A DNA stretch of 64,000 nt from Schizochytrium sp. TIO01 (taxonomy: Eukaryota; Sar; Bigyra; Thraustochytrida; Thraustochytriidae). A program made the translations under genes and the position numbers. The stretch spans positions 3,911,040 to 3,975,039 of the forward strand of contig SMSO01000035.1 of assembly GCA_004764695.1 (NCBI GenBank), given 5' to 3'. The notes under the pieces were generated by a model that saw only the letters and a list, made by a program, of their open reading frames with translations, was not told the DNA's origin and did no database searches. Each line of letters starts with the position of its first letter. Positions within the stretch are counted from its first letter, which is position 1. Below are positions 21,789 to 33,077 of the stretch, piece by piece.

Positions 21789-23308
21789 TTATCTTCTTGC
21801 AGCACACTTGAATTCAATTGAACTTGATACAAGAAAAGGGGAAATAAGTGGTGTATGCTTCAGAATAGATATTACCCTATTTTCAAGCATAATTCGCTGA
21901 CGGAGATACTTGTGATGTAGAGCCACCCGTTCAGCAGGCCACTCCTGCAATGACGAGGTGAGATCAGTTTTTATGATCAAACTGTTCAAATCTTCGATAC
22001 AAAAGCGGCCAAGAGGAGAGACTGGTAGGCCTTGCTTATGGCATATAGCGCGGAGTGTTTGGAGTTGTTTAGACATTTTTTCTAGCTCTTGGGTTTTAAG
22101 ACGCATTTCTCCGAGAATAATGTTCATATTAAGAAAATTATAGTTTGTTGAAGAAAGGTATAGAGGTGATGTCGTGGATCTTCATTTTGTAAAGATTTTG
22201 GTAGTTAGTGCATATGCTTTATAGTATACGGCCTTATTAAACTTACGCCCAGGCTGTCAAATCTTGCAGGGTGCAATTCTCTGTGATAGCATCCTGAATC
22301 AACCGGAAATCATGTTTATGTACAGCAGAAAAGCATATTGTTTGAAGACTTCTATTTTTGGATAAACCATCCTTCACCCAGGCTACCTGATCCGACGACA
22401 GTCCTAGAAGATCCAGGCAAAGATATGAGATTCGCTGCGTTGTACAAAGCAAATGGCGTAATGCCAACACAGAGTTGTCGCTAACAATATCTGGATTTTC
22501 TTGTAGGCTCAGTGAGCAAAGAGACGAAGTTTGAATACTTGTTGCAGCAAACAAATCCGCACAGTGTTCAGACAAGATTGCACAGCTAGATACACTGAGC
22601 TCTCTAAATACTGATGATGCATTTTTTGCGCTTTCTCGAATGAGTGCGCCGAGACTCGGACCGATGTTTGTGTTACCATCCAATGTTAAACTTTGTAAAG
22701 TCTGATTCATAGCTAACGCTTGACCAAAACGAGGCAATGTATCAGCAGTAAGACCGCAGCTTGTAAGTCTGCGTTTTATGTCCTTGTGTCTTTGCGTTAA
22801 TGGCACCATTCACGTATATAAGGAGACGATATACTCACCTTAAAACCTGAAGCGTCGAGTTAATGCGCAAGGCTTCTGCAACAATAATACCTCCCTGAGA
22901 ACCTAATAAATTGTTTGAAAGACTTTTTAAAGCACGTTGTCAGAGTCACAGGAGCTTGTTCAATATACACGACTATTCTTTCCATGTGAGATCGATCCAC
23001 TTACTCAAGGATTCTTATAGAATTGTTATGCGCAAGTTCGTTTGCAAATTCTGTAACACATGGCCGACACATTGATGCATTAAATAAACTAAACAATACA
23101 GTTTGTGAGCGAAAATTGAAACAATTACAATCTGCATGCACAGATGCGTAGAGCGATCTTACCTGAGTTCAACAATCTGGGCGAACCTGGTTGGATCAAA
23201 ACAGGAAGGCATGCCAGATTCCTGGACTGATTTTCGACAGCAACAACGGACAAACTTGCTGCAGTCAGAAGTCCCTTCATGTTCAGCTTCATCTTTTATA
23301 TTTTCCAT
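21789..23308 (-). CDS. leucine-rich-repeat (ribonuclease-inhibitor type) protein, five exons
   Basis: Exons on the minus strand: 23308-23163, 23088-23005, 22922-22839, 22768-22247 and 22179-21789. Total 1,227 nt, an exact 408-codon frame plus stop. Donors are GTAAGA, GTAAGT, GTGAGT and GTAAGT; introns are 74, 82, 70 and 67 nt; every junction is phase 2. The joined protein reads through LRR units such as RILDLSNNLLGSQGGIIVAE, EALRINSTLQVLRLTSCGLT and QALAMNQTLQSLTLDGN. The spacing of about 28 residues (LxLxxNxLGxxG...AEALxxNxTL) is that of ribonuclease-inhibitor/NLR-type LRRs. The N-terminal 40 residues are Cys-rich; the last ~100 include a helix (EMRLKTQELEKMSKQL) that may form a coiled coil. 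Binding partner is unknown. The ATG at 23308 is the best start, but the frame stays open upstream. Confidence 0.8.
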
Positions 23309-24717
23309 GGAATTTGCAATTGTCTTCAGCCTCAACGATGGGTGGGTCAGAGCTTGAAGCTAGCGATGGGATAGAGCTTGAAGCTGTCTTCTCCCAGCGA
23401 AACCGATCTCTACTATCACTCTCTCCAAGTCAACAACAAACTCGACTAAACTAAGGTAGTCAACCACAAGTAAGCATGCTGCATATGCGCAGGAGCATAT
23501 ACGATCTACAGCGGCCTTTATCCTGTCATCAGAAGCTTTTTGATGTGACCAAAACAAGATTGTATGAATTTTTATTTTTATTTTTCCTCAACGATGTTAA
23601 CTACTAGGCAAGTACGTAGGTAGTTAGGTAGTACCTACACTGTATGGGTCTCTTCTTCAATAGGAAGGGTTGACTTACTCATGAAGTTATGTTTTCACCA
23701 TTATACTAGATTCCACATTGTACATACCCAGATAGAGCCACCTTCGGAGTGACGACAACACCTAGCATTTCTGTCTAAATCTCTGAATTAATGACAGAAA
23801 TTAACAGCTTAAGACGTCGGATGTACAGTTGTAAGGATTTCACTGGTGATTGCACAATTTGCGGCCTACTTTCTTGCAACTTGTCTTATCGAGAATATGG
23901 TGTAACAATGTCCAACTGTCAATACTCCATGACCCGACACAGTGTTATATGCTACTCTTGACAATTAATATGGATCTACTTCCAAATCAAGTACACATGG
24001 CATAAGACCCACACAAATGAAACTACAGTTAATCTCTATAAAAACGTGGTTTCGTTAGTAAAAATGTCGTAAATCTAGTTTTGAAACAAATCCCCTGACA
24101 ACGAGATTCACATTTACAGAGATAATATGCTAGTCCGTACTTTTATTCTTTTTCCCTAGATTTAAAATGACTAAAATGAGGAGAGAATAAGGAAAAGCTT
24201 CTCTTATCTTTAAATTCTATCTACGGTAAATTACCGAAGAAAACGATGAATAAGTACCTCGTAGGGTAAGCAAGAGACTCAGTAGGACTTGTCGTTTGGG
24301 AAGAGTCATGATTGTAAATGATTAATTGCAAACGAAGAGAGGGTACCAAAGGTATGTATGACATTGCCGTGTTGCTCTACCTTATTTTGCCTTGTCGTTT
24401 TGTAGCGCTAAATTGACTCTCCCCCAAGTTAAAGCATTTCTGAAACCTAAATGTAGAAACTAGTTGAGTAAATCCCTTCTCAGCTGCCCTCTTCTGCGAG
24501 ATAAATATTTTATATATATATTTGCTCAAAAGTGAATACTCTTTCAAATAATAAACTAAGAACTTGAGATCATTTGAATTTTGATTTTTTTTTTTTTAAA
24601 TCAAATAAGAAAGCGAGATAATTTGATCTTTTCAGATTGATGAAATCCGAAACAGTATTGCGAGGTCACATTTCTCTCAGGATTTAATAATAGAGTTTGT
24701 GGAATGCTGCTTTTTGC
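23309..24717. other. intergenic, AT-rich
   Basis: About 1.4 kb between the 5' end of the LRR gene and the 3' end of the epoxide hydrolase gene. It contains a GTAGGTAG/GTACCTAC patch near 23608-23640 and a T/A run near 24583-24600. No gene is supported. Confidence 0.45.
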
Positions 24718-25872
24718 TTACATGCGACTGGCAGGTGATTGAGGAGTTGACGTTTGCTTCAGGAGCCAAGTTGCAAGAATACGATTGATATCTGCTTCAA
24801 CTTCTCGCTGTACCCAATGACCAGCAACGACATGTTCACGGTCGAGATGTTCAAAGAGCGCCTCCATACCACGTGAGGCCTCCGGGGTGAGAACTGCATC
24901 GTGTTCTGCAGTCACCATGAGACAAGGCACCTTGACCTTGCGTTGATACACGCCCCTTTCATGGTCCCAGGCCACGTTTTTGTCAATATTACGATACCAA
25001 TTCAAAGGAGGGGTGAACCCTGTCCTTGAAAAAGCATTGATGTACTCATCCATCTCTTCTTCAGACCATAGAGGATCCCGTTGAATGTCTGATGGAGCGT
25101 AGTATAGAACACCACGATTGTTGTCTTTGCGTACCTTACCAGTGCGCATCCCAACACGCATATTATCTTGATCCTTGCGACGGTCGCCTGACACCTGTGA
25201 GCGAAAGAATGCGTAAATAGTTCTCCGGATGTCAGTCTCAAGCTCTTGCTCAGGAATGTTGGGTTGATTAAAGTACACAGAGTAGTCTAGCTGGCCACAA
25301 GACTCAGAAGGCTGAGTAAGCATGTATTCCATGGGTCCTTTGCAGCCTGCAGCCTCCCAAGCAGGTCGTAATTGTTCATAAAGAGACACGGGTGTATTAA
25401 GAGAGATCACGCCAAGACAGCGATCGGGGTGATGAAAGACTTGAGCCCAAACTACCATGCCACCCCAATCATGTCCCACAAAATAGGCCTTCTTGACACC
25501 GAAGTGGTCCAGAAGCCCATTGAGATCTCCGGTGAGCTGCTCGAGGCCATATGCAGTAGTTTCCCGTGGCGTAGAGCTCTTTCCGTAGCCTCGCATGTCT
25601 GGAGCCACGGTTCGAAATCCTGCTTGCGCCACAGCTCTCATTTGCGCTCTCCAGCTGATATGAAGTTCAGGAAAACCGTGCACAAAGACTACAAGATCAT
25701 TGCGGCATTTATCTTCCGGGCACCCTACATCCAAGGGCTCAAGTGCTGCATAGTAGAGGTCCACTTCAGGCGCCACACGCGCAATACCTTCCCGCATTCC
25801 TTGCATCTTGGCCTTTGCCTTGACTCTTGCGTCAACTGGTGAAACAGGGTCAACAGGGTCCCAGTGAACCAA
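24718..25872 (-). CDS. soluble epoxide hydrolase (alpha/beta hydrolase fold)
   Basis: Up to 384 residues. The frame opens without an ATG; the first in-frame ATG is at 25806 (MQGMREGIARVAPEVDLYY), so a 362-residue protein or an upstream exon is possible. The fold signature is clear: oxyanion-hole motif HGFPE (residues about 69-73 of the open frame), APDMRGYGKSS, nucleophile elbow GHDWGG with Asp as nucleophile, lid region with tyrosines (YAFFRSQ, NWYRN), late acid in TAEHDAVLTPEAS and catalytic His in VAGHWVQRE. An Asp nucleophile within HDWGG separates epoxide hydrolases from Ser esterases. It should hydrolyse an epoxide to a vicinal diol through an ester intermediate; the substrate (lipid epoxide or xenobiotic) is not determinable. 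No targeting signal is obvious. Confidence 0.9.
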   Translation of the reverse strand: MVHWDPVDPVSPVDARVKAKAKMQGMREGIARVAPEVDLYYAALEPLDVGCPEDKCRNDLVVFVHGFPELHISWRAQMRAVAQAGFRTVAPDMRGYGKSSTPRETTAYGLEQLTGDLNGLLDHFGVKKAYFVGHDWGGMVVWAQVFHHPDRCLGVISLNTPVSLYEQLRPAWEAAGCKGPMEYMLTQPSESCGQLDYSVYFNQPNIPEQELETDIRRTIYAFFRSQVSGDRRKDQDNMRVGMRTGKVRKDNNRGVLYYAPSDIQRDPLWSEEEMDEYINAFSRTGFTPPLNWYRNIDKNVAWDHERGVYQRKVKVPCLMVTAEHDAVLTPEASRGMEALFEHLDREHVVAGHWVQREVEADINRILATWLLKQTSTPQSPASRM

Positions 25873-27032
25873 GTGGACTAGAGTTATTAATGGTTCTAGA
25901 ACTGCAACGACAATGGTGAGTTCAAGTCAAACCTCCTGCTGAAGTCCATTCAGGTTTGGTGTCTTATTATGACAAAACTTTGACATACGTAGTAACTTCT
26001 TTTGAGTAAAATATTGGACCGCATTGAAGGTCTTTACTTCTTTCTATCTTTTGTTTCTTTTTTGTTTCTTTTTTCAAGAAAACTTTTAAACTTTTTATTA
26101 TTATTAAATTTTCTGTATTTCATGTAAAGATCGATTTTGCAGGAAAAGTTGCAAAATCTTGATTCGAGAGAGACCAGTGATACGGAAATCGATCGTTGAG
26201 TAAATAAGAACCTGTAGGACCCATGATTCTAATCCACTGGGCTTGTGGTATCAACCTTGTCGATATTTTCAGTCCTTTTCTTTTGTTTTTGTTGGGGCGG
26301 ACTGAAAAATGGAGAAGTACAACAGGGCTATTAAGACCCGAAAGCATAGTGTTTCTACAGAACCCACAAACATTATGAAAAGAGGAGATCAAAAACTCGC
26401 AGCCGTCAAAGGCCAGCAATGACTCACATGGCAGCGAATGCTCAACATCGTGGACGCATTATTCCCCGTACTTTCCTCGCAGCTTTTACCCGCTTCGTTG
26501 ATTCGTGTTACACCGAGACGTGCGTTTCATTAACGATGATGTTGGCCCATTTCATCAGCAAAGCCGATTGTACCAACAAAACTTTTTCGGAACTACCATA
26601 GTAGCTCCAAATTAATACAATCACTCATAAGTATTAGCCCCGTCTAACTAATCCCATGACGATCTGGGTAACAAACACTCCATACCTCTCGAGATCAAAA
26701 GCTTGCAGAAGTAGGTGGGCAGGTACCAAACACGACACGTACCTGCAAACAACATACAAATGAAATTCTAAATTTGCATAATTGAATGAATTGTGTTAAA
26801 ATAAATAATCACAAGGCAAAGGATAAAACCTGTAGGACAGAGGAGATAAACAAAACAAACAAAATAGATTCAATGGTTTTTTTTTTTAATGAATGTAGGT
26901 AGAGCAAGCCACGGAAGCTTCTCCATGAAGTAGGTGACAAGGAATTGCCTGACCGCCTCAAACAGCAGTACTACCTGTAGGGCCCTTCCAAAATTTTGGA
27001 AGAAAGTAACAAACAAGGTAATGCAACAGAAT
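25873..27032. other. intergenic
   Basis: About 1.2 kb between the 5' end of the hydrolase gene and the 3' end of the myosin gene, AT-rich with T-rich runs near 26040-26110 and 26876. A short acceptor-like sequence (GTCGTTGCAG on the minus strand, near 25900) could belong to a missing first intron of the hydrolase. Nothing else is supported. Confidence 0.4.
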
Positions 27033-30000
27033 TTATTTGGCGCGGTCGGAGGCAAGAACTGCATAATCAAGAATGAGACTCGAAATATCGCGAGCCTGCT
27101 GCGTCACATATTGAAGCTTGGACTTCTTATTGGTGTTGCGGTCGTACACCAGCAGCCAGAACTGAGTGGATGATCCACCCCAGCGGTGAATGTCAGCAAA
27201 GCTCCAGCTGTTGATGATGACACGTGCCAGTGAGAGGTGATGCACTCCCTCGTAAGACACGGACAGAATCTCGTCAGCAGCCTCTTCGTGCGTACGTACG
27301 TAGAAGAAGGCGTGGCCCCAGAGCGGCATTTTAGAGACTCGTCCAAGGTAATCAGCCTGAAGATCCTCAAGCGTGCGCTTTGCAACCTTGCCACGGGCAG
27401 CGAGAATGATCTTGGCCCAAGCACTATCGGGCTTACGCATACGCCACGGCGCCGGCAAGTATTCCATAAGAGACTCGTCAAGAAGTTCTTGCTCTGTAGC
27501 AGGGAACTCTTCACAGTCCGCAGCGATGGCCATGGCAGTCAACGTAACAACGTCGGGTTCCTTTGTCACTGGAATAGAGCCGTCAATGATCATATCTGCA
27601 GCTTGCAAGTACATGAGACGCGAAAAGACCATGTCTGTAGAAGGTCGTTCGTTTCCACCGAAAAAGAGTTTCCTCTTGTACACAAAGCGGAACGAACGCC
27701 GCGAACGAGTTAGTGCCACAACAATGTCTCCCATGTAATCCTTGTTCCGAAGAGGCCGAGGAGTTCGCGGAGGCATGGGAGATGTCACAGCAGATGGCAA
27801 TGGAGGCGGGGGAGGCTCATCAGACGGAGGGCCAGGCTCATCGGGGTGCGGGGCTCTCGCGGCCGAGTATCCAGAGTTGTACACAGGGCTTGCGTCTTCT
27901 TCATCGTCCTCTCCGTCAACAACCCAAATACCAAAGAACTTTTCGCGTTCATCAGTGAGCGAGAGGAAGTGGCCACAGATCTCAAGAACCTTCTCGACGT
28001 TGAGATCAGGAGTAATTGGTAAGTCGCTTGTTAGTTCAGTACCGTCAACAAGCTCGATTGTAGCAAGGATGGGAGGACGCTCCTTGTATGCGAGGATTTC
28101 GTCAATGTTGGGAACGAAGCCAGAAGCTCCGCGAATGAGCATACCATCGAGACGACGAAGAGCGTAGCGAGAGTAGGAACCCACAAGGCCACCCACATGA
28201 ACGTGCTCGAGTAGAAAGTTCAAGAGGTACATCTTAAAGTCGTCAGACGGAGGAAAGGTACCGACGGCCATACACATGAGCTGCCAGGCACGTCCAACAG
28301 ACTCGGGCTTGGGGTTGTTGGTGAGATGCTTACAAAGCTGGATGTAAATCTCATCAACCAGATCTGGTAGCTCGAGACCCTTGATAAGAACGTCCTGAGC
28401 CAGAGTAGCAGGGAAACTCATTAACTGCTCCCCGCAATATCCAAGAATTGAGCGGTGGATGTTGATGGCGGTCTTGTTGAGCTCCTTATCAAGCTCGAGA
28501 ATAGAACGAGGGATCACCGTCTTTTGGTACTGCAACTTCAACTCAGCCACACGCTTCTTGTTAAAGTAAAGCCCCTTGACGTAATCACCATCAGTGCGAA
28601 TACGGTAGAACTTCCTGAATTGATAGCGTTCATGTTGAGCCTGCTTGACATTCTTAGCACGATGTTCTTCGAATTCTTCCTCATCCATATCCTGATTAAC
28701 ATCGCGCTCGGGAATGCGTTCTGAACGGGGCCTGGAGTTCTCGATATCATTAATCATCTTTTTCACGCGAGTAACCATCTCGATGGTCATATCAAGGTCG
28801 TTAGCGTGGTCCAAAGCACGTTTAAGAGCATCGAGCTTGTTAGATGCAATAGCCTCAGTAAGCTCCTTTTGCACAACAATCTGCTCCATGCACTTTTGCT
28901 CAAGGTTGATGGCAGATTGGAGAACGGGGGTATCTTCGTGCATGCCCATCTTTGTAGCCTTCTTGATTGCGCGGGTAAGGTGACGAATGTCCTCGAGCTG
29001 AATACCCTTTTGGCTTTCGGTAATCGTGGCCAGGGTGTTCATGTTTGCCTCAAGCTCCTTCGTAATCTCATCCATGTCTTCGAGCTGGTTAGCCTCGCTG
29101 AGCAGATCATTGATCTCATTGCTGGCAACGCCGAGCTCAAGCACACGGGTCTTAAGGTCTGCAATGCGATCGAGATCCTTCTCTTGGGCAGCCTCACGAA
29201 GCTCATCTTTAATCTTGTCAACACGTTCCTCACGATCACGCTGCTGCTTAGCCTTTTCAGCACGAATTTGCTCCTGCTCTTCGGCCGAAGCTTCCTCAAG
29301 TGACTTGTCAATCATGTCTTGGCCCTCCTGAATCTCGGGATGTTTGATACCCATATCGTCGGCCTCATCCATAGCCTCCTTGAGTGCATCCATATCGTGA
29401 GCGTCGATAGCAGAGCGAACAGCAGCGATAATGCGTTCTTCTTCTTCAAGACGATCCTTCAGAGCCAGAGCCTGACGAGCAACCTTGCTATCCTCAAGGC
29501 CAAGATCCTTTGCCTTTTCTAGGGCTGCCGTGATGGAAGCGAGGTCACGTTCATCGATGGCATCCTTAAGACCTTCCATGCAACGTTTCTCTTCCTCGAT
29601 GACTTTGATGAGGGATCGAGCCTCGTCAAGCTCCGGGGGGGAGTAATCAATCTGCTCCGAAGCACTAACAGCCGTTCGAAGGGCGTTAATGTCTCGTTTG
29701 CCCAAGGCTTCATTGAGAAGCTTGAGAACACGACGTTCCTCCTCGAGTGTTTCCTTAAGATCCCACGCCTCTTGCACAACCGAAATTGTAGAGCCTTGGT
29801 TCGGAAGGTCAGCCGCTTGTTCAAGACCATCCTTAAGCAGGTCATAATCGCGACGCTTAATACCAGCGCGGAGCTGGTCCAGGGTAGCAATGTACTTGAC
29901 ATACTGACAACGAGCGATGAAACGGCGAGCGACAGCCTGTAAGAGCACAGCATGCTGGCGAAGAGCAATCTCACGGGCGGCCTCAAGATCGTTGTAAGGT

Positions 30001-32219
30001 GCGTTACGCATGAACACCTTGGTCTTACCAAGCTGGTATTCCCCCTTGGGAAGAAGGCCCTTCTCCTGCAAGGCTGAGGCAAGAGATTTTGCATCTTTAG
30101 CGCGACCAGAAGATACCAAGCAGCTGTAAAGGCGAAAGAACTCCTTAAAAGGCTTGCGGATCGGGTAGCCAATCTTACGGATACGGCAAACTTCGAGCAG
30201 ACCGGCATAACGCAGCTGATCGAGCACAAGAGCACTGGTAAACTCATCACCGACTTTGGCGTCATTGGGTTTGACACAGCGAACAAAGTGCGGCTCGGTG
30301 GCGTTTAGAACCTTCATGAGGTCCGACAGCTGAGACTTGAACTTGGTACCAAGGGAAGCTGCCTTCTTTGAAGAGGTCTTCTTGGAAGAAGATACAAGCT
30401 TGGTGACAAACTTGATTTTGGAACTAGAGAGAAGGTCAGTAATATCTTCAGAAAGCTTGTCACGGTTCTTCTCAAGAAAAGCAGTCACATTGTACATGAC
30501 ATCACCGGCATAGTGAACAACAGTGAAGGACTCACGCTCGTGAGTGGTCTTCACACCGGGTCCTTGGAAGTTCGGGTGCTTGCTGTGCTCCTTGGTAAGC
30601 TTGGTGAGGAATCCTGTATCAGATCCACGAGGCACATTCATTTCTTCATCTAGAATTGCAAAGATACCAGTGCGTTTAGCCTCAAAAAGATCGAGTGTGG
30701 GCTGGTTATCTGCAAAGTCAATAGCGCTGACATCAATGCCTTCCATGCGGTATTCGTTTTGCTCAAGCTGGAAGATGTGCTCATTGAAGTGGAACTGAAG
30801 CTTCTCGTTACAGTAGTTGATGCATAGCTGCTCAAAAGAGTTGTATTGAAAAGACTCAAAACCGAAGATATCCAAAACGCCAATCAGGGACTTGCTGCCT
30901 TCGGGAACGTCCTCAAGTGTCTTGGTCTTTTTGGCAAGACTTTTGTTAATTCGCTTAATGAGCCATTCAAAGAGCTTTTGGTAAACTTCCTTGGCAAGGA
31001 CATCACGTGTATCAGTGGCCTTTTCAGGGTTGTTTGCTTTACTCATCACCTCACGGTTTGTGCGAATGTTTGTACAGCAGAGTGCGCGCTCGAGTGCTTC
31101 GGGCTCAACACCGAATTGGGCTGAGCAAAGCTCCAGGATATCGCGGTTTGACACCTTGGAGCCCTCTTCGAAAGAGGAGCCTCCAGGTACTAGCTCAATG
31201 TTACCAAGGTGAAGAATTGCAGCGAGTGTACGAAAGACATCATCTTGCTCACGGAGATCGATACCGATAGTTTCCATACTGTTGAGGACAGTTTCGAAGT
31301 CAGCCTCGTCAGAAATGCCGTCGGCTTCAATGACACCACTCTGGTTCAAATAATGGTATTCCTCAGGGTCCGAAAGACGGAACTTCTCACGGAACTCTGA
31401 GTCCATGGAGGCGCCAGCACAAATTTGGTAAAACACATGATAGTTGCGCTCGCCCTCAGCCTGAGCCACAACGCGAGACTTTTCCAGAAGATATTCTGTG
31501 ATGCTTCCGCCAACAACGCTACCCTTTCGATTATTGAGCGTAACGGCGATCCACTTGCCAAAACGTGAGGAGTTGTTGTTGCGGACAGTTTTGGCGTTAC
31601 CAAAGGCCTCCATCAACGGGTTACTCTGTAGGAGCTGAGCCTGGAGCGAGGCCTCTCCAACAGCTGCGTTGGTAGTCTTGGAGCTGGCGCCGCTGAGCTC
31701 GGCAAGCATTTGAAGGAAGATCTTGGTACACTCAGTCTTACCGGCACCACTTTCACCGGAGACAATGCACGATTGATCCTTGTTGCTTGCAATCATATTG
31801 CGAAACGCGTCACTAGCCACGGCGTACACATGTGGCGGGAGTTCGCGAACGTCTCCAGTTTTGTACTCCTCGAGAACCTCGGCAGTGTACAATGGAAGAA
31901 GTTTAAACGGGTTGACAGCAACTAGAATGGATCCTACCTGTGTATAAATTTCATCTCTAGAAAACCTGAGTCGTAAGTTGTGCAGAATGGACATTTCGTT
32001 GAGATCCTTAATTCCAACCATGTTATCAATACTTTCCAGAGACTGTTCATCCATACGCTGCAGCGCCTTGGTTTCCTTGGCTGTCAGCTTGATTGTATAT
32101 CCCTCGCGGTCTACCTTGCCTGCCTCTCCAGACTTGAAGCCCTCGATGACTTTCGCCGGCACGAACATGTCATCGGGATCGGGCAGCCACACCCACGTGC
32201 CGGGACCAAAGGACGTCAT
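27033..32219 (-). CDS. unconventional myosin with MyTH4-FERM tail
   Basis: 1,728 residues in one exon from ATG 32219. The motor domain (about 65-770) has P-loop GESGAGKTE (155-163), switch I NNNSSRFGK (214-222) and switch II DIFGFESF (450-457). One degenerate IQ-type site follows (LLQAVARRFIARCQYVKY). Residues about 790-1170 form helical repeats of about 45 residues containing EE-R...L..AI..RD...L..A...A..LG. A MyTH4 domain lies at about 1215-1370 (ILELDKELNKTA, FPATLAQDVLIKGL) and a FERM-like region at about 1380-1728, split by a Pro-rich insert (PPSDEPPPPPLPS). MyTH4-FERM myosins move on actin and link membranes or microtubules at protrusions and adhesions. All nucleotide-site residues I can check are intact, so an active motor is likely. 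Class assignment needs a tree. Confidence 0.95.
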   Translation of the reverse strand: MTSFGPGTWVWLPDPDDMFVPAKVIEGFKSGEAGKVDREGYTIKLTAKETKALQRMDEQSLESIDNMVGIKDLNEMSILHNLRLRFSRDEIYTQVGSILVAVNPFKLLPLYTAEVLEEYKTGDVRELPPHVYAVASDAFRNMIASNKDQSCIVSGESGAGKTECTKIFLQMLAELSGASSKTTNAAVGEASLQAQLLQSNPLMEAFGNAKTVRNNNSSRFGKWIAVTLNNRKGSVVGGSITEYLLEKSRVVAQAEGERNYHVFYQICAGASMDSEFREKFRLSDPEEYHYLNQSGVIEADGISDEADFETVLNSMETIGIDLREQDDVFRTLAAILHLGNIELVPGGSSFEEGSKVSNRDILELCSAQFGVEPEALERALCCTNIRTNREVMSKANNPEKATDTRDVLAKEVYQKLFEWLIKRINKSLAKKTKTLEDVPEGSKSLIGVLDIFGFESFQYNSFEQLCINYCNEKLQFHFNEHIFQLEQNEYRMEGIDVSAIDFADNQPTLDLFEAKRTGIFAILDEEMNVPRGSDTGFLTKLTKEHSKHPNFQGPGVKTTHERESFTVVHYAGDVMYNVTAFLEKNRDKLSEDITDLLSSSKIKFVTKLVSSSKKTSSKKAASLGTKFKSQLSDLMKVLNATEPHFVRCVKPNDAKVGDEFTSALVLDQLRYAGLLEVCRIRKIGYPIRKPFKEFFRLYSCLVSSGRAKDAKSLASALQEKGLLPKGEYQLGKTKVFMRNAPYNDLEAAREIALRQHAVLLQAVARRFIARCQYVKYIATLDQLRAGIKRRDYDLLKDGLEQAADLPNQGSTISVVQEAWDLKETLEEERRVLKLLNEALGKRDINALRTAVSASEQIDYSPPELDEARSLIKVIEEEKRCMEGLKDAIDERDLASITAALEKAKDLGLEDSKVARQALALKDRLEEEERIIAAVRSAIDAHDMDALKEAMDEADDMGIKHPEIQEGQDMIDKSLEEASAEEQEQIRAEKAKQQRDREERVDKIKDELREAAQEKDLDRIADLKTRVLELGVASNEINDLLSEANQLEDMDEITKELEANMNTLATITESQKGIQLEDIRHLTRAIKKATKMGMHEDTPVLQSAINLEQKCMEQIVVQKELTEAIASNKLDALKRALDHANDLDMTIEMVTRVKKMINDIENSRPRSERIPERDVNQDMDEEEFEEHRAKNVKQAQHERYQFRKFYRIRTDGDYVKGLYFNKKRVAELKLQYQKTVIPRSILELDKELNKTAINIHRSILGYCGEQLMSFPATLAQDVLIKGLELPDLVDEIYIQLCKHLTNNPKPESVGRAWQLMCMAVGTFPPSDDFKMYLLNFLLEHVHVGGLVGSYSRYALRRLDGMLIRGASGFVPNIDEILAYKERPPILATIELVDGTELTSDLPITPDLNVEKVLEICGHFLSLTDEREKFFGIWVVDGEDDEEDASPVYNSGYSAARAPHPDEPGPPSDEPPPPPLPSAVTSPMPPRTPRPLRNKDYMGDIVVALTRSRRSFRFVYKRKLFFGGNERPSTDMVFSRLMYLQAADMIIDGSIPVTKEPDVVTLTAMAIAADCEEFPATEQELLDESLMEYLPAPWRMRKPDSAWAKIILAARGKVAKRTLEDLQADYLGRVSKMPLWGHAFFYVRTHEEAADEILSVSYEGVHHLSLARVIINSWSFADIHRWGGSSTQFWLLVYDRNTNKKSKLQYVTQQARDISSLILDYAVLASDRAK

Positions 32220-32600
32220 CTTTCAATGAAATATCCCTCGCGAATTCTGCGCGTTTGCACAAACCTCAAGCCCACTGCGCTGCGATCTGTTGTTGCCACG
32301 GTTTCCTTCGCTCTTGTCTCTTCACTCCTTTGTCTTCAGCACGTGAAGAAAGTCAGCGAAGCACTACAAGTTTAGCCAATGAGGCGACGGATCAAACGTG
32401 CAAGTAGGCAGCAGGCGAGCAGGCCCACGTAGCCGGGTGACCGTGCGAGGATATCCCACGGCCCTCGCCGACCCTGAGAGCACCCGTCGAAGTCAACCAC
32501 CTCCTCCCGCGGACCGGACCGTCGGGCACGCGATGAGGGATCTGCAAACTGGGCGGTGTTCAATTCAGGCAATCAATCGATCACTCCACAAAGAAAAGAA

Positions 32601-32636
32601 ATAAACAAACAAACAAACAAACAAACAAACAAACAA
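32601..32636. repeat. (AAAC)n microsatellite
   Basis: Nine tandem AAAC units about 380 nt upstream of the myosin start, followed by AAAG/AAAGAA purine-rich DNA. Confidence 0.9.
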
Positions 32637-33036
32637 AAGAAAGAAAAGAAAGAAAGCAAAGAAAGAAAGAAACAACAAAAGCAAAGAAAACGAGACAACA
32701 AACGGAATCGATTGAACCGACCCAGGAGGGAGCGAGTCCCTTTCGGACCGCGTTAAAGCCCGGTGTTGCCTGCCTGCCTGCCTGGGGCCCAGAGGCGGCC
32801 TCGCCACGACGCACAGAGATAAGAGGAGGAGGAGGAGGAGGCGGCGAAGGAAGAGCGGTCTCGTTCTTGTACTGGACTTCCTTCCTTCCTGCGCAAGCAA
32901 GGAAGACACACAAAGACAAAGAACTTTAACAGCGAAGAAAGAGCTTTTCACTTTCCACTTTCCACTTTCCTTTCACGCGGCGATTCTTTTGTTCCTCATA
33001 GTTTTCCACAAAACTTGAAAGAGCCTGAAGAGTTTA

Positions 33037-33077
33037 GAATGAATGAATGAATGAATGAATGAGTGAATGAATGAATG
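33037..33077. repeat. (GAAT)n microsatellite
   Basis: Ten GAAT-like units with one GAGT variant. It is followed by a degenerating AATGAAAA / GAGAAT purine-rich stretch to about 33200. Confidence 0.9.

Noticed and set aside
27237-31270. Many 80-165-codon plus-strand frames within the myosin gene
   Set aside because: Antisense shadows of a 1,728-codon gene with intact motor motifs.
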